The notes under the pieces were generated by a model, which did not search any database, had not been told where the DNA came from, and saw nothing but the letters and a program-made list of their open reading frames with translations. From positions 186,001-250,000 of the forward strand of contig CANMEQ010000004.1 of assembly GCA_947497065.1 (NCBI GenBank): a stretch of 64,000 bases of DNA. The letters are read 5' to 3'. This document shows, in pieces, positions 25,142-34,263 of this stretch (position 1 is the stretch's first letter; every line of letters begins with the position of its first letter). A program made the position numbers and the translations under genes. The DNA comes from an uncultured Paracoccaceae bacterium (GTDB lineage: Bacteria; Pseudomonadota; Alphaproteobacteria; Rhodobacterales; Rhodobacteraceae).

Positions 25142-25384
25142 TGGGCGCGCTAGATATCCGTATCGAGCATGTTTTTTGGGCTTGTGCAAAAAAATTGTAC
25201 ATAAATTACAGGCGCTTTCTCGCCGGAGTTCACGCTGGTGTCACAAAAACTGGCAAATTATTGGTCAACTTGATACAATTTAAACATGTGGAATTACCAC
25301 TTCGATTTTGAACAGAACGACCAATTTTTAAAGACCCCATATTTGAACTAAATTTTTGATGCTCTCGAAAGGACCGAGGTAAAT

Positions 25385-27316
25385 ATGAGACGCCGGACCC
25401 TTAAACATCGCCTTTTGAAACTAAACAGGCAGGCTTCCCGTTCTTTGCAAAAAATGTCGAGATCTGCTAAGTTATTGATATTGTTTATCGTTGATGTTTC
25501 TCTTGTTCCCTTGGTCAGCAGTGTTCTATTTTGGATCGGTACGGGTCAAGTAAGAGATAAGATTTCCTTGATTGCAGCCATGACAGTTGCAGGCGGTATG
25601 GCGTCTCTCGCGTTGGGTCTCCCTCGAATCAAGCTTAAAACTTATGAGCAGACCGGCATCCAAAGGACTGCCTGTTATGGGGCGTTTATTGGCATTGTAG
25701 GCGTTGTTGCTTCTAATGTTTTGCTTGGCGGGGTCGGCGATCCGATTTTGCTTCTCACTGTGACGATGGCGATTGTTATCATGTCCGTGAGCGCGCGATT
25801 GATCATGCGGAATGTGCTGATTTCTATTTACATGCGTGGCCACGATCGACAGCGGGTTCTAATTTATGGGGCTGGCCAGACCGGTGTTCAGCTCGCTGCT
25901 GCGTTGGATACAGATGACACAGTAGAGCCGGTTGCTTTTATCGACGACAATCCGACGCTTCAAAAGATTCTTGTTGCTGGCTTGCCGGTTTTGTCACCTA
26001 TCCGGATTGAAAACATTGTCGAGACGCTAAATGTGGACCGTGTCGTTTTGGCGATGCCATCTCAAAGTCGGCCAAAACAAGCGCGCTTGGCGAAACATTT
26101 GAAATCGCTCAATTGCGAAGTTTCCACCCTGCCTTCCTTCGCATCGCTCGTGTGTGAAACAGAGTTGAAGGATGAATTGCAGCCCGCCAACCCAACGGAT
26201 TTCTTGAATCGCGCCGATCTGGACAAGGATTTGGCGGGGGGATGCGAGATCTATGGGGGTGGCTGTGTGATGATTACCGGAGCTGGTGGGTCTATCGGAT
26301 CCGAGCTTGCGCGGCAGGTCATTCATTGTCGTCCGAAGTGCGTGGTATTGTTCGATGTCAGCGAACATGCCCTGTATCAGTTGGACCGGGAACTGAATGA
26401 TAGCCTGAATGGAGAGATTTCCTGCCCCATCATTCCAGTGCTCGGATCGGTGACCGATGCTGTAAACGTGCGGCGGACGATTTCCTCATACGGTGTGAAC
26501 ACGATCCTTCATGCGGCTGCCTATAAGCACGTACCAATGGTTGAAAAAAACCGTCTTGTCGGCCTGCATAACAACGTGATTGGCACGCAGACCGTTGCAA
26601 AAGCCGCGGGAGATCTTGGCGTTGACTCCTTCATCCTTGTGTCGACAGACAAGGCCGTTCAGCCCACCAGCTTCATGGGCGCGTCCAAGCGCCTTGCTGA
26701 GCTGCTTGTGCAAGATCTGTCCACCCGGTCCACGCGAACACAGTATTCCATTGTTCGGTTCGGGAACGTTTTGGGGTCTTCGGGCTCTGTTGTTCCGCTT
26801 TTTGATGAGCAAATTGCGAGCGGGGGGCCTGTGACGCTGACCCATTCAGAAGTCACACGATATTTCATGACAATCGCGGAAGCTGCACGGTTGGTATTGA
26901 TGGTCGGCAGTTTGGCTGCTCAAAACAATCAACAAGGTGAAATTTTCCTTCTGGATATGGGAGAGCCTGTTTCGATCCGCGCCTTGGCCTACCAGATGAT
27001 CGAAGCAGCCGGTTACACGGTATGTGACGCGAAGAATCCGAACGGTGATATTGAGATTGTAGAATTGGGTCTGCGACCTGGCGAAAAGTTGCACGAAATT
27101 TTGGCCGTCGAAGGTAGCCCGATTGAGGATACGGATCATCCGAAAATCAAGCGTGTCGACGAAGAGCGCTTGACCGAGATTGAAATCGCATCGGCCATTC
27201 GTTCGCTGAATGAGAGCTTTACAACTGGTGACGAAGACATTGCGAAAAACATGCTGCGTCGCTGGCTAAAATCTCCAACTCCGATTTTGGAAAGCCCTGA
27301 AGTCTCGGCAATTTAA
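25385..27316 (+). CDS. nucleoside-diphosphate-sugar 4,6-dehydratase, CapD/WbpM/PglF type
   Basis: 643 residues. The N-terminal 130 or so contain several membrane helices; a CoA-binding-like Rossmann region follows (RVLIYGAGQTGVQLA). The C-terminal half is an extended SDR with nucleotide motif GAGGSIGSELA, then AAYKHVPMVE, the catalytic-site region STDKAVQPTSFMGASKR and RFGNVLGSSGSVVP. Such enzymes convert UDP-GlcNAc to a 4-keto-6-deoxy sugar at the membrane, an early step for capsule, O-antigen or glycoprotein sugars. It starts the polysaccharide block with kdsD, kdsB and kdsA, and its long AT-rich leader suggests special regulation. Confidence 0.9.
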   Translation: MRRRTLKHRLLKLNRQASRSLQKMSRSAKLLILFIVDVSLVPLVSSVLFWIGTGQVRDKISLIAAMTVAGGMASLALGLPRIKLKTYEQTGIQRTACYGAFIGIVGVVASNVLLGGVGDPILLLTVTMAIVIMSVSARLIMRNVLISIYMRGHDRQRVLIYGAGQTGVQLAAALDTDDTVEPVAFIDDNPTLQKILVAGLPVLSPIRIENIVETLNVDRVVLAMPSQSRPKQARLAKHLKSLNCEVSTLPSFASLVCETELKDELQPANPTDFLNRADLDKDLAGGCEIYGGGCVMITGAGGSIGSELARQVIHCRPKCVVLFDVSEHALYQLDRELNDSLNGEISCPIIPVLGSVTDAVNVRRTISSYGVNTILHAAAYKHVPMVEKNRLVGLHNNVIGTQTVAKAAGDLGVDSFILVSTDKAVQPTSFMGASKRLAELLVQDLSTRSTRTQYSIVRFGNVLGSSGSVVPLFDEQIASGGPVTLTHSEVTRYFMTIAEAARLVLMVGSLAAQNNQQGEIFLLDMGEPVSIRALAYQMIEAAGYTVCDAKNPNGDIEIVELGLRPGEKLHEILAVEGSPIEDTDHPKIKRVDEERLTEIEIASAIRSLNESFTTGDEDIAKNMLRRWLKSPTPILESPEVSAI

Positions 27317-27474
27317 CGTTTTCGGACGGACGGTATGTCGACGGTTTGGAGACCCACTCTGCGCATCTAGGTGGTGGATCGGGCAAGGCAGGCATGTCTT
27401 GCGTAGGTCATAGTAGAATCGCGGCAAGACTGTTACATCCCCGAGGGTAAAGAAAATCGTGAAGGTTATCCTCA

Positions 27475-28464
27475 ATGCAGCCGTCCCAAACGTCTTCCGG
27501 AGTGTTAAATCCAGTGTCCGACAGTGTTGCGATTGGGAAGAACGTCCTGACCATCGAAGCGGACGCGCTGACGTATCTTGCAGACCATCTCCCGGCTGAT
27601 TTTGCCGGGGCGATCGAAAAAATCCTATCGAGTTCGGGACGGATCATCGTGTCCGGCGTCGGAAAGTCGGGGCACATCGGGCGCAAGCTTGCCGCGACAT
27701 TTGCTTCGACTGGGACACCTTCGTATTTTGTGCACGCGACTGAGGCGAGCCATGGTGATCTGGGGATGATTGGCCCTGACGATGTTTGCATTTTGATTTC
27801 TAACTCGGGCGAAACCCAAGAGTTGCGAGACATTGTTTACCACAGTCAGCGTTTTTCGATCCCGCTCATTGGTGTTTCATCGAATCCAGACAGTACCTTG
27901 ATGAAGGCTGCGGACTTCCGTTTGACCCTTCCAAAGCAGCCGGAAGCCTGCCCAATCGGGATGGCACCAACAACATCGACGACAATGACCTTGGCGTTGG
28001 GGGATGCCCTTGCCGTGGCCTTGATGGAACGCCGCGGTTTTGTCGCTGAAGATTTTCGCGTGTACCATCCTGGTGGAAAACTGGGGGCGCAGATGCAAAC
28101 GGTTTCAGACCTCATGCATGGCGGCGATGACATGCCTCTCGTCGGGCAAGATGACCCGATGACGGATGTGTTGCTAACGATGACGGCCAAAGGGTTTGGT
28201 ATCGGAGTGGTGACCGACGGGAACACCATTACAGGCGTGATCACCGATGGGGACTTGCGGCGCAACATGGCCGGTTTGATGGACCGGACCGCAAAAGATG
28301 TGGCAAACCCTGACCCCCTGATTGTCGCGCCAGATTGCCTGACACCCGAGGCGATGGCGATGATGAACGAACGGAAAATCAATATCGTTGTCATCGCAGG
28401 GGAAGACCGGAAACCGCTTGGCGTGCTGCACATCCATGATCTACTGCGTGCTGGCGTCGTTTAG
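27475..28464 (+). CDS. kdsD: D-arabinose-5-phosphate isomerase (KpsF/GutQ family)
   Basis: 329 residues. The N-terminal SIS sugar-isomerase domain (about 40-180) shows IIVSGVGKSGHIGRKLAATF and LISNSGETQEL. Two CBS domains follow (about 205-329; for example TGVITDGDLRRNM). This is the standard KdsD layout. It converts ribulose 5-phosphate to arabinose 5-phosphate, the first step of Kdo synthesis in the cytoplasm. kdsB and kdsA follow on the same strand, giving a nearly complete Kdo set. KpsF would be the name if it serves a capsule locus. Confidence 0.93.
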   Translation: MQPSQTSSGVLNPVSDSVAIGKNVLTIEADALTYLADHLPADFAGAIEKILSSSGRIIVSGVGKSGHIGRKLAATFASTGTPSYFVHATEASHGDLGMIGPDDVCILISNSGETQELRDIVYHSQRFSIPLIGVSSNPDSTLMKAADFRLTLPKQPEACPIGMAPTTSTTMTLALGDALAVALMERRGFVAEDFRVYHPGGKLGAQMQTVSDLMHGGDDMPLVGQDDPMTDVLLTMTAKGFGIGVVTDGNTITGVITDGDLRRNMAGLMDRTAKDVANPDPLIVAPDCLTPEAMAMMNERKINIVVIAGEDRKPLGVLHIHDLLRAGVV

Positions 28465-28514
28465 GGCGCCGTCGCTGCCTCGACAGTGTTGATGCCATTG
28501 GATATGGGTCGCGT

Positions 28515-29303
28515 ATGAAAACAGTCATCTTTATTCCCGCCCGTTATGCATCAACACGGTATCCGGCCAAACCACTGGCCACATTGCGCCAAAAAGACGG
28601 AACCGAAAAAACCCTCATTCAAATGAGCTGGGAAGCGGCAAGCGCGATCAAAGGCGTGGATGCTGTCTATGTGGCCACTGACGACCAGCGTATCTCAGAT
28701 GCGGCGCGCGCTTTTGGGGCCGATGTCGTCATGACAGACGAGGCGTGTGAAAATGGTACGGCACGCTGTGCTGATGCGATGAAAAATGCCAATCTTGATG
28801 CTGATCTGATCGTAAACTTCCAAGGGGATGCCCCCCTTACCCCGCCTTGGTTTGTCGAGGCATTGATTGATGCCATGAAGGCCGATCCTGACATCGGCAT
28901 GGCCACGCCTGTGCTACGGTGTGATCGCGCCACCTATGATGCGTTGAAAGAAGACCGTGCGAACGGACGTGTCGGTGGCACGTCGGCTGTCTTTGATGAC
29001 CGTATGAACGCCCTTTATTTCTCGAAAGAGGTCTTGCCGTTTATCGACCCGGGTAAAGTGTCCGAGCCGATCCCTGTTTTTCACCACGTGGGCGTTTACG
29101 CGTACCGGCCAGATGCATTGGCTGCCTATGTCGCGCATCCTGTGAGCGATCTTGAAACGCTCGAGGGCCTTGAACAATTGCGGTTCTTGCATGCTGGAAT
29201 GCCTGTGCGCTGTGTCGAAGTCGACGCGCGCGGGCGGGTGTTTTGGGAGTTGAATAACCCAACGGACGTCCCTCGTATCGAAGCCGCGCTTGCAGCGCTC
29301 TAA
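28515..29303 (+). CDS. kdsB: 3-deoxy-manno-octulosonate cytidylyltransferase
   Basis: 262 residues. The N-terminal motif IPARYASTRYPAKPLA is the CTP-binding loop of KdsB, followed by VNFQGDAPL. It activates Kdo as CMP-Kdo for lipid A or capsule assembly. It follows kdsD by 50 bases and precedes kdsA by 24, so the three are most likely one operon. Length is close to the typical 250. Confidence 0.94.
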   Translation: MKTVIFIPARYASTRYPAKPLATLRQKDGTEKTLIQMSWEAASAIKGVDAVYVATDDQRISDAARAFGADVVMTDEACENGTARCADAMKNANLDADLIVNFQGDAPLTPPWFVEALIDAMKADPDIGMATPVLRCDRATYDALKEDRANGRVGGTSAVFDDRMNALYFSKEVLPFIDPGKVSEPIPVFHHVGVYAYRPDALAAYVAHPVSDLETLEGLEQLRFLHAGMPVRCVEVDARGRVFWELNNPTDVPRIEAALAAL

Positions 29304-29327
29304 ATCCTGTTTCAACGGAGAACAGCC

Positions 29328-30179
29328 ATGATTGAGACGAACACAGTGAATGTCCGCGATATTGCCATCGGTGGCTCGCACCCATTCGCGTTGATCACCG
29401 GCCCTTGCCAGCTCGAAAGCCTCGATCATGCGAGGATGATGGCCGAGAAAATCGCGCAGGCCTGCGAGGCCACGGGCACGCGTTTTATTTTTAAGGCCAG
29501 CTACGACAAGGCCAACCGATCCTCGATCACCACGCAGCGAGGTCTGGGGATGGAGGAAGGACTTACGATCTTGTCCAAAATCCGAGACGAATTTGGGTGC
29601 CCGATCCTGACAGATGTTCACGATGCGGCGCAATGTGCACCGGCCGGTGAGGTGGTGGATATCATCCAAATCCCTGCGTTTTTGTGTCGTCAAACAGATT
29701 TGCTTTTGGCAGCTGGTGCGACGGGATGTGCGATCAATGTCAAAAAGGGCCAGTTTCTAGCGCCTTGGGACATGGGGAATGTGGCCGAAAAGATTGCAAG
29801 CACCGGTAATGAAAACATCATGCTGTGCGATCGCGGCACGTCGTTTGGGTATAACACGTTGGTCAGTGATTTTCGTGGCCTGCCTACGATGGCATCCACT
29901 GGTTACCCTGTGGTGTTTGACGCGACGCATTCAGTCCAGCAACCCGGTGGCCAAGGAACCACATCTGGGGGCCAGCGTGAATTCGCGCCTGTGCTGGCGC
30001 GTGCTGCGGTCGCGGTTGGTGTGTCCGCCTTGTTTATCGAAACCCATGAAAACCCGGATACAGCGCCAAGCGATGGCCCCAATATGATCCCGGTTCATCA
30101 CATGGCGGCACTGATCGGTCAGTTGCGGGCGATTGACGATCTGACCAAATCACAGCCGAACATATCGCTTTCGACCTGA
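29328..30179 (+). CDS. kdsA: 3-deoxy-8-phosphooctulonate synthase
   Basis: 283 residues. Recognised by ITGPCQLES near the start, [21 protein letters not shown], and the later block [13 protein letters not shown]. It condenses phosphoenolpyruvate with arabinose 5-phosphate to Kdo 8-phosphate. It is the third gene of the Kdo set; the phosphatase kdsC is not seen in the window. A strong hairpin lies 40 bases after its stop, shared with the convergent DUF2793 gene. Confidence 0.95.
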   Translation: MIETNTVNVRDIAIGGSHPFALITGPCQLESLDHARMMAEKIAQACEATGTRFIFKASYDKANRSSITTQRGLGMEEGLTILSKIRDEFGCPILTDVHDAAQCAPAGEVVDIIQIPAFLCRQTDLLLAAGATGCAINVKKGQFLAPWDMGNVAEKIASTGNENIMLCDRGTSFGYNTLVSDFRGLPTMASTGYPVVFDATHSVQQPGGQGTTSGGQREFAPVLARAAVAVGVSALFIETHENPDTAPSDGPNMIPVHHMAALIGQLRAIDDLTKSQPNISLST

Positions 30180-30218
30180 GTTAGAGCGGTGGAACTTGAG
30201 AATTAGGCTTTTGGCGGC

Positions 30219-30248
30219 GTGAGGTCACAGAGTATTCCGTGACCTCAC
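30219..30248. terminator. hairpin between convergent kdsA and DUF2793 genes
   Basis: GTGAGGTCAC (30219-30228) and GTGACCTCAC (30239-30248) form a perfect 10-base stem with a 10-base loop. It lies between two convergent stop codons. Neither side has a long T run, so termination may be weak or rely on the stem alone. Confidence 0.55.
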
Positions 30249-30256
30249 CATTCTGA

Positions 30257-31369
30257 TCAATACCAACGACCAACCGCTGTGAGGTGGACGGTGACGTCTA
30301 CGTCGGTTGATGTTGATGACAGCATGACAGCCTGAATGGTGGTGACCGAACTGCTGCCAACCCCTTGGGTCGAAATAGACTGCGCGCGGTCGGCGGCCGT
30401 GTTGGTGTCTACCTCCCCTGTCGCGGTCAGTGCCCCGATTGTCGTGAAGGCAATTGGATAGGCCCACGATCCGGCCGCTGTATGATACGGATCGGCATAT
30501 GTGCCGCTGCCCAATGCGATGCGTGACCCTAGGTTGATTGTATGCGTACATATCTGGGTGCCATCGGCCAGCCGGGTGTAGGTGCCATTGGCGTTCGATC
30601 CGCTTTCGATCACGGCCCCTGTTGGTACGCCAGAAGATTCGCTGACGGTGCCAATCACATTCCCCGGTCCGTACCCATAATCAGCGCGCATCAATCGGCC
30701 TTCGGTGGTGTCGTCGGGTTGCGATTGAACTGCGGCACCCGTGGCGAGGCCCGTGGTTGGGTCAAATTCAATGGCGCTTGTCCAGCTGGCGCCATCAGGG
30801 CTGACTTTGACAGACAGGCTGTCATTGCCGGCCAGACCAATTTCCGCACGGCCTGAAAAGTTGGTTTGATACAGAAGCGAGGTGGTATCTGTGGGCGTGG
30901 CTTTGTTCATCTTCAATCGGTGATCTGATCCTTGGTGAGTCAGCAAAACAGCTGGCGATGACACGGCCAACCGATTGTTGGCATCTGCGGTGGTGCCAAC
31001 CCCAACTCCGTCGAGGTTGTTGAAGTCCACGGTTTGCGATTGCCATCCCGTCCCATCAAAAACGACCGCGCTACCCTCAGTCAAAACTTCAGCGCGCCAG
31101 CCCTGTTGGGGCTCAAGAAAGCGCCAGCCGGTTCCATCGTACCACGTGATTTCTGTATCGTGGCCGTCCCAATCACCTGTGGCGGCAGACCCGACGATAT
31201 AGCGCTGACCGGTGGCGGGCGTCATTGGTGGTGTGTCAAGATCGCGGTTCAAAACTGCCAATTGCACGAGCGCCTCAAGCTGAACGAGCGCTTCATTATG
31301 CGTGACATGCTTTTGGGCTTGGGCGGGGGCAATAAGCGGAAGGGAATGGATGGGGCTAGTATCAGACAT
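30257..31369 (-). CDS. DUF2793 domain protein
   Basis: 370 residues from the ATG at 31369 (MSDTSPIHSLPL); eight more residues are possible upstream. The N-terminal 120 residues are the DUF2793 domain, with the hallmark APAQAQKHVTHNEAL and a WYDGTGWRFLEPQQGW block. The remainder is rich in Thr, Ser, Gly and Asp, like tail-fibre or surface-display regions. DUF2793 is frequent in phage and gene-transfer-agent tail genes and as solitary genes in Rhodobacterales. No other phage gene is nearby, so here it is a solitary copy, between kdsA and phosphomannomutase. Function unknown; carbohydrate binding is a guess. Confidence 0.83.
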   Translation of the reverse strand: MSDTSPIHSLPLIAPAQAQKHVTHNEALVQLEALVQLAVLNRDLDTPPMTPATGQRYIVGSAATGDWDGHDTEITWYDGTGWRFLEPQQGWRAEVLTEGSAVVFDGTGWQSQTVDFNNLDGVGVGTTADANNRLAVSSPAVLLTHQGSDHRLKMNKATPTDTTSLLYQTNFSGRAEIGLAGNDSLSVKVSPDGASWTSAIEFDPTTGLATGAAVQSQPDDTTEGRLMRADYGYGPGNVIGTVSESSGVPTGAVIESGSNANGTYTRLADGTQICTHTINLGSRIALGSGTYADPYHTAAGSWAYPIAFTTIGALTATGEVDTNTAADRAQSISTQGVGSSSVTTIQAVMLSSTSTDVDVTVHLTAVGRWY

Positions 31370-31481
31370 GAGAAACCTCTTTGTTCGGATCATGTCGGAC
31401 CCTAGGAGGAGTGTATAAACACCCCCTTATAGGACCGTCCGGCCCAACGGCTTTGTGCGCAACAGCCCCGCAGGTGTTCGC

Positions 31482-32888
31482 CTATCTCTTTGCCTCGTCT
31501 GACAGCGCCTCGCTTAATTTGGAAAGGGAAGTTTGGAGGATGTGCGCGGCCTGCTGGGGGTCGCGCGCTTCGACGTAGCAGCGGCATTCGGGTGCGTTTC
31601 CGGATGGGCGCAGGTGCACAGTGATGCCATCCTCAAACGAAACACGCAGACCATCGAGGGTGTTTGTACCGGTTTGCATGCCCAGTTCAGAAAAGAACTC
31701 AGCCCTCCGGTCGGCGGTGTCTCTCAGTGCGTCAATGTATCTGTTCGACGTGTCTGTTGGCACGTTTTGCAAACGATCGGTGGCCGTGAAGTAGGGGGGG
31801 AGGCCCGCGACAAGCTCGGTCAGCGTGACCTGCGCTCGGCGTGCAGCAATCAGGGGCAAAAGGATTGGCAGAGCGCAATCGCGGGTCATAAGCGGGGTGA
31901 GGGTGCCGTTTGAACAGCCTGCATTGAAGCCCAGCAGAAAGCCGCCATTCGCCTCATACCCGACAACCTTTTCGGTGGGTGCATCAGCTAATAGTTTTTC
32001 CATGCCGTCGATCACGAAGGGCGAGCCAATTTTCGTACGTTGGACGGTTGTCACGGATGCGATGTTGTCAATCATCGAGTTGGACGAGATGGGCGTGACC
32101 ACATGGGTGGCCCCGAGCTCAATTGCGGTCAACGCGCCCAGAACGTCCCCCGCGATTACGTGGCCGTTTGGGTCAGCGACCATGGGGCGATCCCCGTCGC
32201 CGTCCGTGGATACAATCGCGAACAGGTTATGCGCCTCGGCCCAGTCTTTCAGCATATCTTTTGTCTGTGGATCGATGGCTTCTGTGTCGACGGGGATGAA
32301 CCTGTCAGACCGTGAAAAAGACACTGTTTCAGCGCCGAGAGAGGTCAGGATGTCGGTCAGTACATCGCGCGCCACAGAGCTGTGTTCGTAAACACCAATC
32401 TTGAGACCGCTCAGGCATGTGGTGCCAAGCGCTTCTGTGTATCGTGTTTTGAAGGTCTCTAGAGCGGTACCTTCGCGGGAGATGTGACCGGTATTCTCAT
32501 GCGTGATGTGGCCAAGTGCTTTGCCAATTGCCGCTTCGTCAGATTTGTTGATTTCGCCACGGGGCACATAGAATTTCAAACCGTTTCGATCGTCGGGGAT
32601 ATGGCTGCCTGTCACCATCACGGCAGCATCTCCCGCCTGGAGGGCTGTCAGGGCGAGGGCGGGTGTCGGAAGCTCCCCGTGATCGATGGCGGGGAGACCC
32701 GCTTCGGCGATGGCCGCCAACGTGGCCTCTGCGATCCGCGGGGAAGAGGCGCGCAGGTCTCGGCCGACGTGGACGGCGTTGAAGGGGCCGCAGGCGTGAA
32801 TGAAGGCGTGCACGTATTCGGCAATCAGGGAATCAGTGAGTTCCGTCACCAAACCTCTCAGGCCGCTTGTTCCAAACTTGGGTGCCAT
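31482..32888 (-). CDS. phosphomannomutase/phosphoglucomutase family enzyme
   Basis: 468 residues. The phosphoserine loop is VTGSHIPDDRNG with the active serine at S95; the metal-binding loop is DGDGD (229-233); a late HLRPSGNAPECR matches the phosphate-binding loop. It interconverts hexose 1- and 6-phosphates for nucleotide-sugar synthesis in the cytoplasm. It lies near the Kdo and capD-like genes, so a role in surface polysaccharide is likely. The TGSH form of the loop, rather than TASHNP, occurs in several ManB/CpsG-type enzymes. A TATAGT box at 32921-32926 (minus) may be its -10 element. Confidence 0.9.
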   Translation of the reverse strand: MAPKFGTSGLRGLVTELTDSLIAEYVHAFIHACGPFNAVHVGRDLRASSPRIAEATLAAIAEAGLPAIDHGELPTPALALTALQAGDAAVMVTGSHIPDDRNGLKFYVPRGEINKSDEAAIGKALGHITHENTGHISREGTALETFKTRYTEALGTTCLSGLKIGVYEHSSVARDVLTDILTSLGAETVSFSRSDRFIPVDTEAIDPQTKDMLKDWAEAHNLFAIVSTDGDGDRPMVADPNGHVIAGDVLGALTAIELGATHVVTPISSNSMIDNIASVTTVQRTKIGSPFVIDGMEKLLADAPTEKVVGYEANGGFLLGFNAGCSNGTLTPLMTRDCALPILLPLIAARRAQVTLTELVAGLPPYFTATDRLQNVPTDTSNRYIDALRDTADRRAEFFSELGMQTGTNTLDGLRVSFEDGITVHLRPSGNAPECRCYVEARDPQQAAHILQTSLSKLSEALSDEAKR

Positions 32889-33006
32889 ATGTGCTTCCTC
32901 GCTGATGCCGTTTTGCGCTGACTATACGCATAGGACCATCACGTGAAACGCGAATCTTTAGCGGCTACCGCATGTTAGGTGGCTTTGCTTTTGGGGAGAT
33001 ACATGA

Positions 33007-33093
33007 TGGTGCCCAGAAGAGGACTCGAACCTCCACGTCCATACGGACACCAGCACCTGAAGCTGGCGCGTCTACCAATTCCGCCATCTGGGC
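33007..33093 (-). tRNA. tRNA-Leu, anticodon CAG
   Basis: 87 bases including the encoded CCA (33007-33009). The acceptor stem pairs GCCCAGA with TCTGGGC; the anticodon loop TTCAGGT sits on a CCAGC/GCTGG stem; the long variable arm and the GGTTCGAGTCC T-arm are class II leucine features. It reads CUG codons. A good promoter lies just upstream. No duplicated 3-prime end or integrase suggests use as an attachment site. Confidence 0.96.
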
Positions 33094-33111
33094 ACAGATC
33101 ACGTGAGGAGG

Positions 33112-33140
33112 CGTTTAGGCAGGTCTGCTGGGGCTGTCAA
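33112..33140 (-). promoter_or_regulatory. promoter of tRNA-Leu
   Basis: On the minus strand TTGACA (plus 33135-33140) is followed after exactly 17 bases by TAAACG (plus 33112-33117). The predicted start would be about 12 bases before the tRNA. The -35 is perfect and the -10 is weak. Confidence 0.6.
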
Positions 33141-33285
33141 CGCTATTGTGTATCGAAAACATACAGGTGATGCGTTTATCTTGGCACCCCGTACGAAAGC
33201 ACCAGCAATACGCGACAAGATACGCCTTGTTTATGGGGGGGTGCGGGGGTAAATCAGGTGCAATCTCGTCCGAAGGAAAATTGCT

Positions 33286-34263
33286 ATGTCCAAACTTGTC
33301 ACTATCTACGGCGGGTCCGGTTTTGTCGGACGGTATATCGCGCGACGTCTTGCCAAGTCTGGCTGGCGGGTTCGTGTTGCGGTGCGCAACCCGAACGAAG
33401 CAATGTTCGTAAAGCCATACGGCGCTGTTGGTCAGGTTGAACCTGTGTTCTGCAACATCCGCGATGATGCCTCTGTTGCGTCTGTGATGAAGGGATCCGA
33501 TGCGGTCGTGAACTGCGTGGGTGTCTTGGACGAGATTGGCAAGAACACGTTCGAAGCGGTTCAGACCGAGGGTGCAGAACGGATTGCACGTTTGGCGGCC
33601 GAGCATGGTGTCACATCGATGGTTCACCTGTCTGCAATTGGCGCAGATGCTGAGAGCGAGAGCGAATATGCCCGCACGAAGGCGGCTGGTGAAGACGGAG
33701 TTCTGGCACATATGCCAAACGCGATGATCCTGCGTCCGTCTATTATTTTCGGTATGGAGGATGAATTCTTCAACCGCTTTGCAGGGATGACACGGTTTGG
33801 TCCGGTCCTGCCTGTTGTCGGTGCGAATACAAAGTTCCAGCCTGTGTATGTTGATGATGTTGCTGCGGCTGCCGTTATGGGCGTCGAGGGTGGTGCATCT
33901 GGCGTGTATGAATTGGGCGGCCCTGATGTGAATACATTCCGCGAGCTGATGCAGGAGATGCTGCAGGTGGTGCGCCGGCGTCGTTTGATCGTGAATATTC
34001 CGTTTGGCATCGCACGTTTGATGGCGATCGGGTTTGGCGTTGGTCGTGCGTTGAGCTTTGGTTTGGTGCGCGGGCCGTTGACCACGGATCAGGTTGAAAA
34101 CCTGAAGGTTGATAACGTCGTGTCCGAAGGCGCGCAGGGCTTTGATGCATTGGGGATCACACCCACTGCGATGGAAGGGATTTTGCCTGACTATCTGTGG
34201 CGTTTCCGCCCAAGCGGGCAATACGATGCCATCAAGGAAAGCGCGAAAAACCTGAAGGCTTAG
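33286..34263 (+). CDS. complex I NDUFA9 subunit family protein (NAD(P)-binding SDR)
   Basis: 325 residues. The N-terminal nucleotide motif TIYGGSGFVGRYIARRLA and later SAIGADAESESEYARTKAAGE are typical of the NDUFA9-like atypical SDR group. In mitochondria the relative is an accessory subunit of complex I; in alphaproteobacteria a link to complex I or quinone metabolism is assumed, not proven. The gene is on the opposite strand to tRNA-Leu and converges with uppP, overlapping it by four bases. No nuo genes are in the window. Confidence 0.88.
   Translation: MSKLVTIYGGSGFVGRYIARRLAKSGWRVRVAVRNPNEAMFVKPYGAVGQVEPVFCNIRDDASVASVMKGSDAVVNCVGVLDEIGKNTFEAVQTEGAERIARLAAEHGVTSMVHLSAIGADAESESEYARTKAAGEDGVLAHMPNAMILRPSIIFGMEDEFFNRFAGMTRFGPVLPVVGANTKFQPVYVDDVAAAAVMGVEGGASGVYELGGPDVNTFRELMQEMLQVVRRRRLIVNIPFGIARLMAIGFGVGRALSFGLVRGPLTTDQVENLKVDNVVSEGAQGFDALGITPTAMEGILPDYLWRFRPSGQYDAIKESAKNLKA

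Larger units (their letters stand above)
24564..25384. other. 820-base AT-rich intergenic region without a supported gene
   Basis: The stretch between flgI and the capD-like gene is the longest gene-free span here. The best reading frame is a 61-codon one at 24688-24873 without a ribosome site or recognisable family. The region holds a direct repeat (24980-25011), an inverted repeat (25120-25141) and A/T-rich tracts near 25170-25210 and 25255-25360. It probably contains the promoter and a long leader of the capD-like gene. It could also mark a rearrangement that separated flgI from further flagellar genes. Confidence 0.6.

Noticed and set aside
24980-25145. JUMPStart/ops-like words (AGCTGTTA and GGCTAGCGTG) before the capD-like gene
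   Set aside because: They are out of the normal order and spacing, the ops core is interrupted by a base, and RfaH-type control is not established for this group.
30257-31369. Gene transfer agent or prophage suggested by DUF2793
   Set aside because: No capsid, terminase, portal or tail genes are near; the gene is solitary.
33007-33093. tRNA-Leu as an integration site
   Set aside because: No integrase and no repeated tRNA 3-prime end within the window; flanks are ordinary genes.
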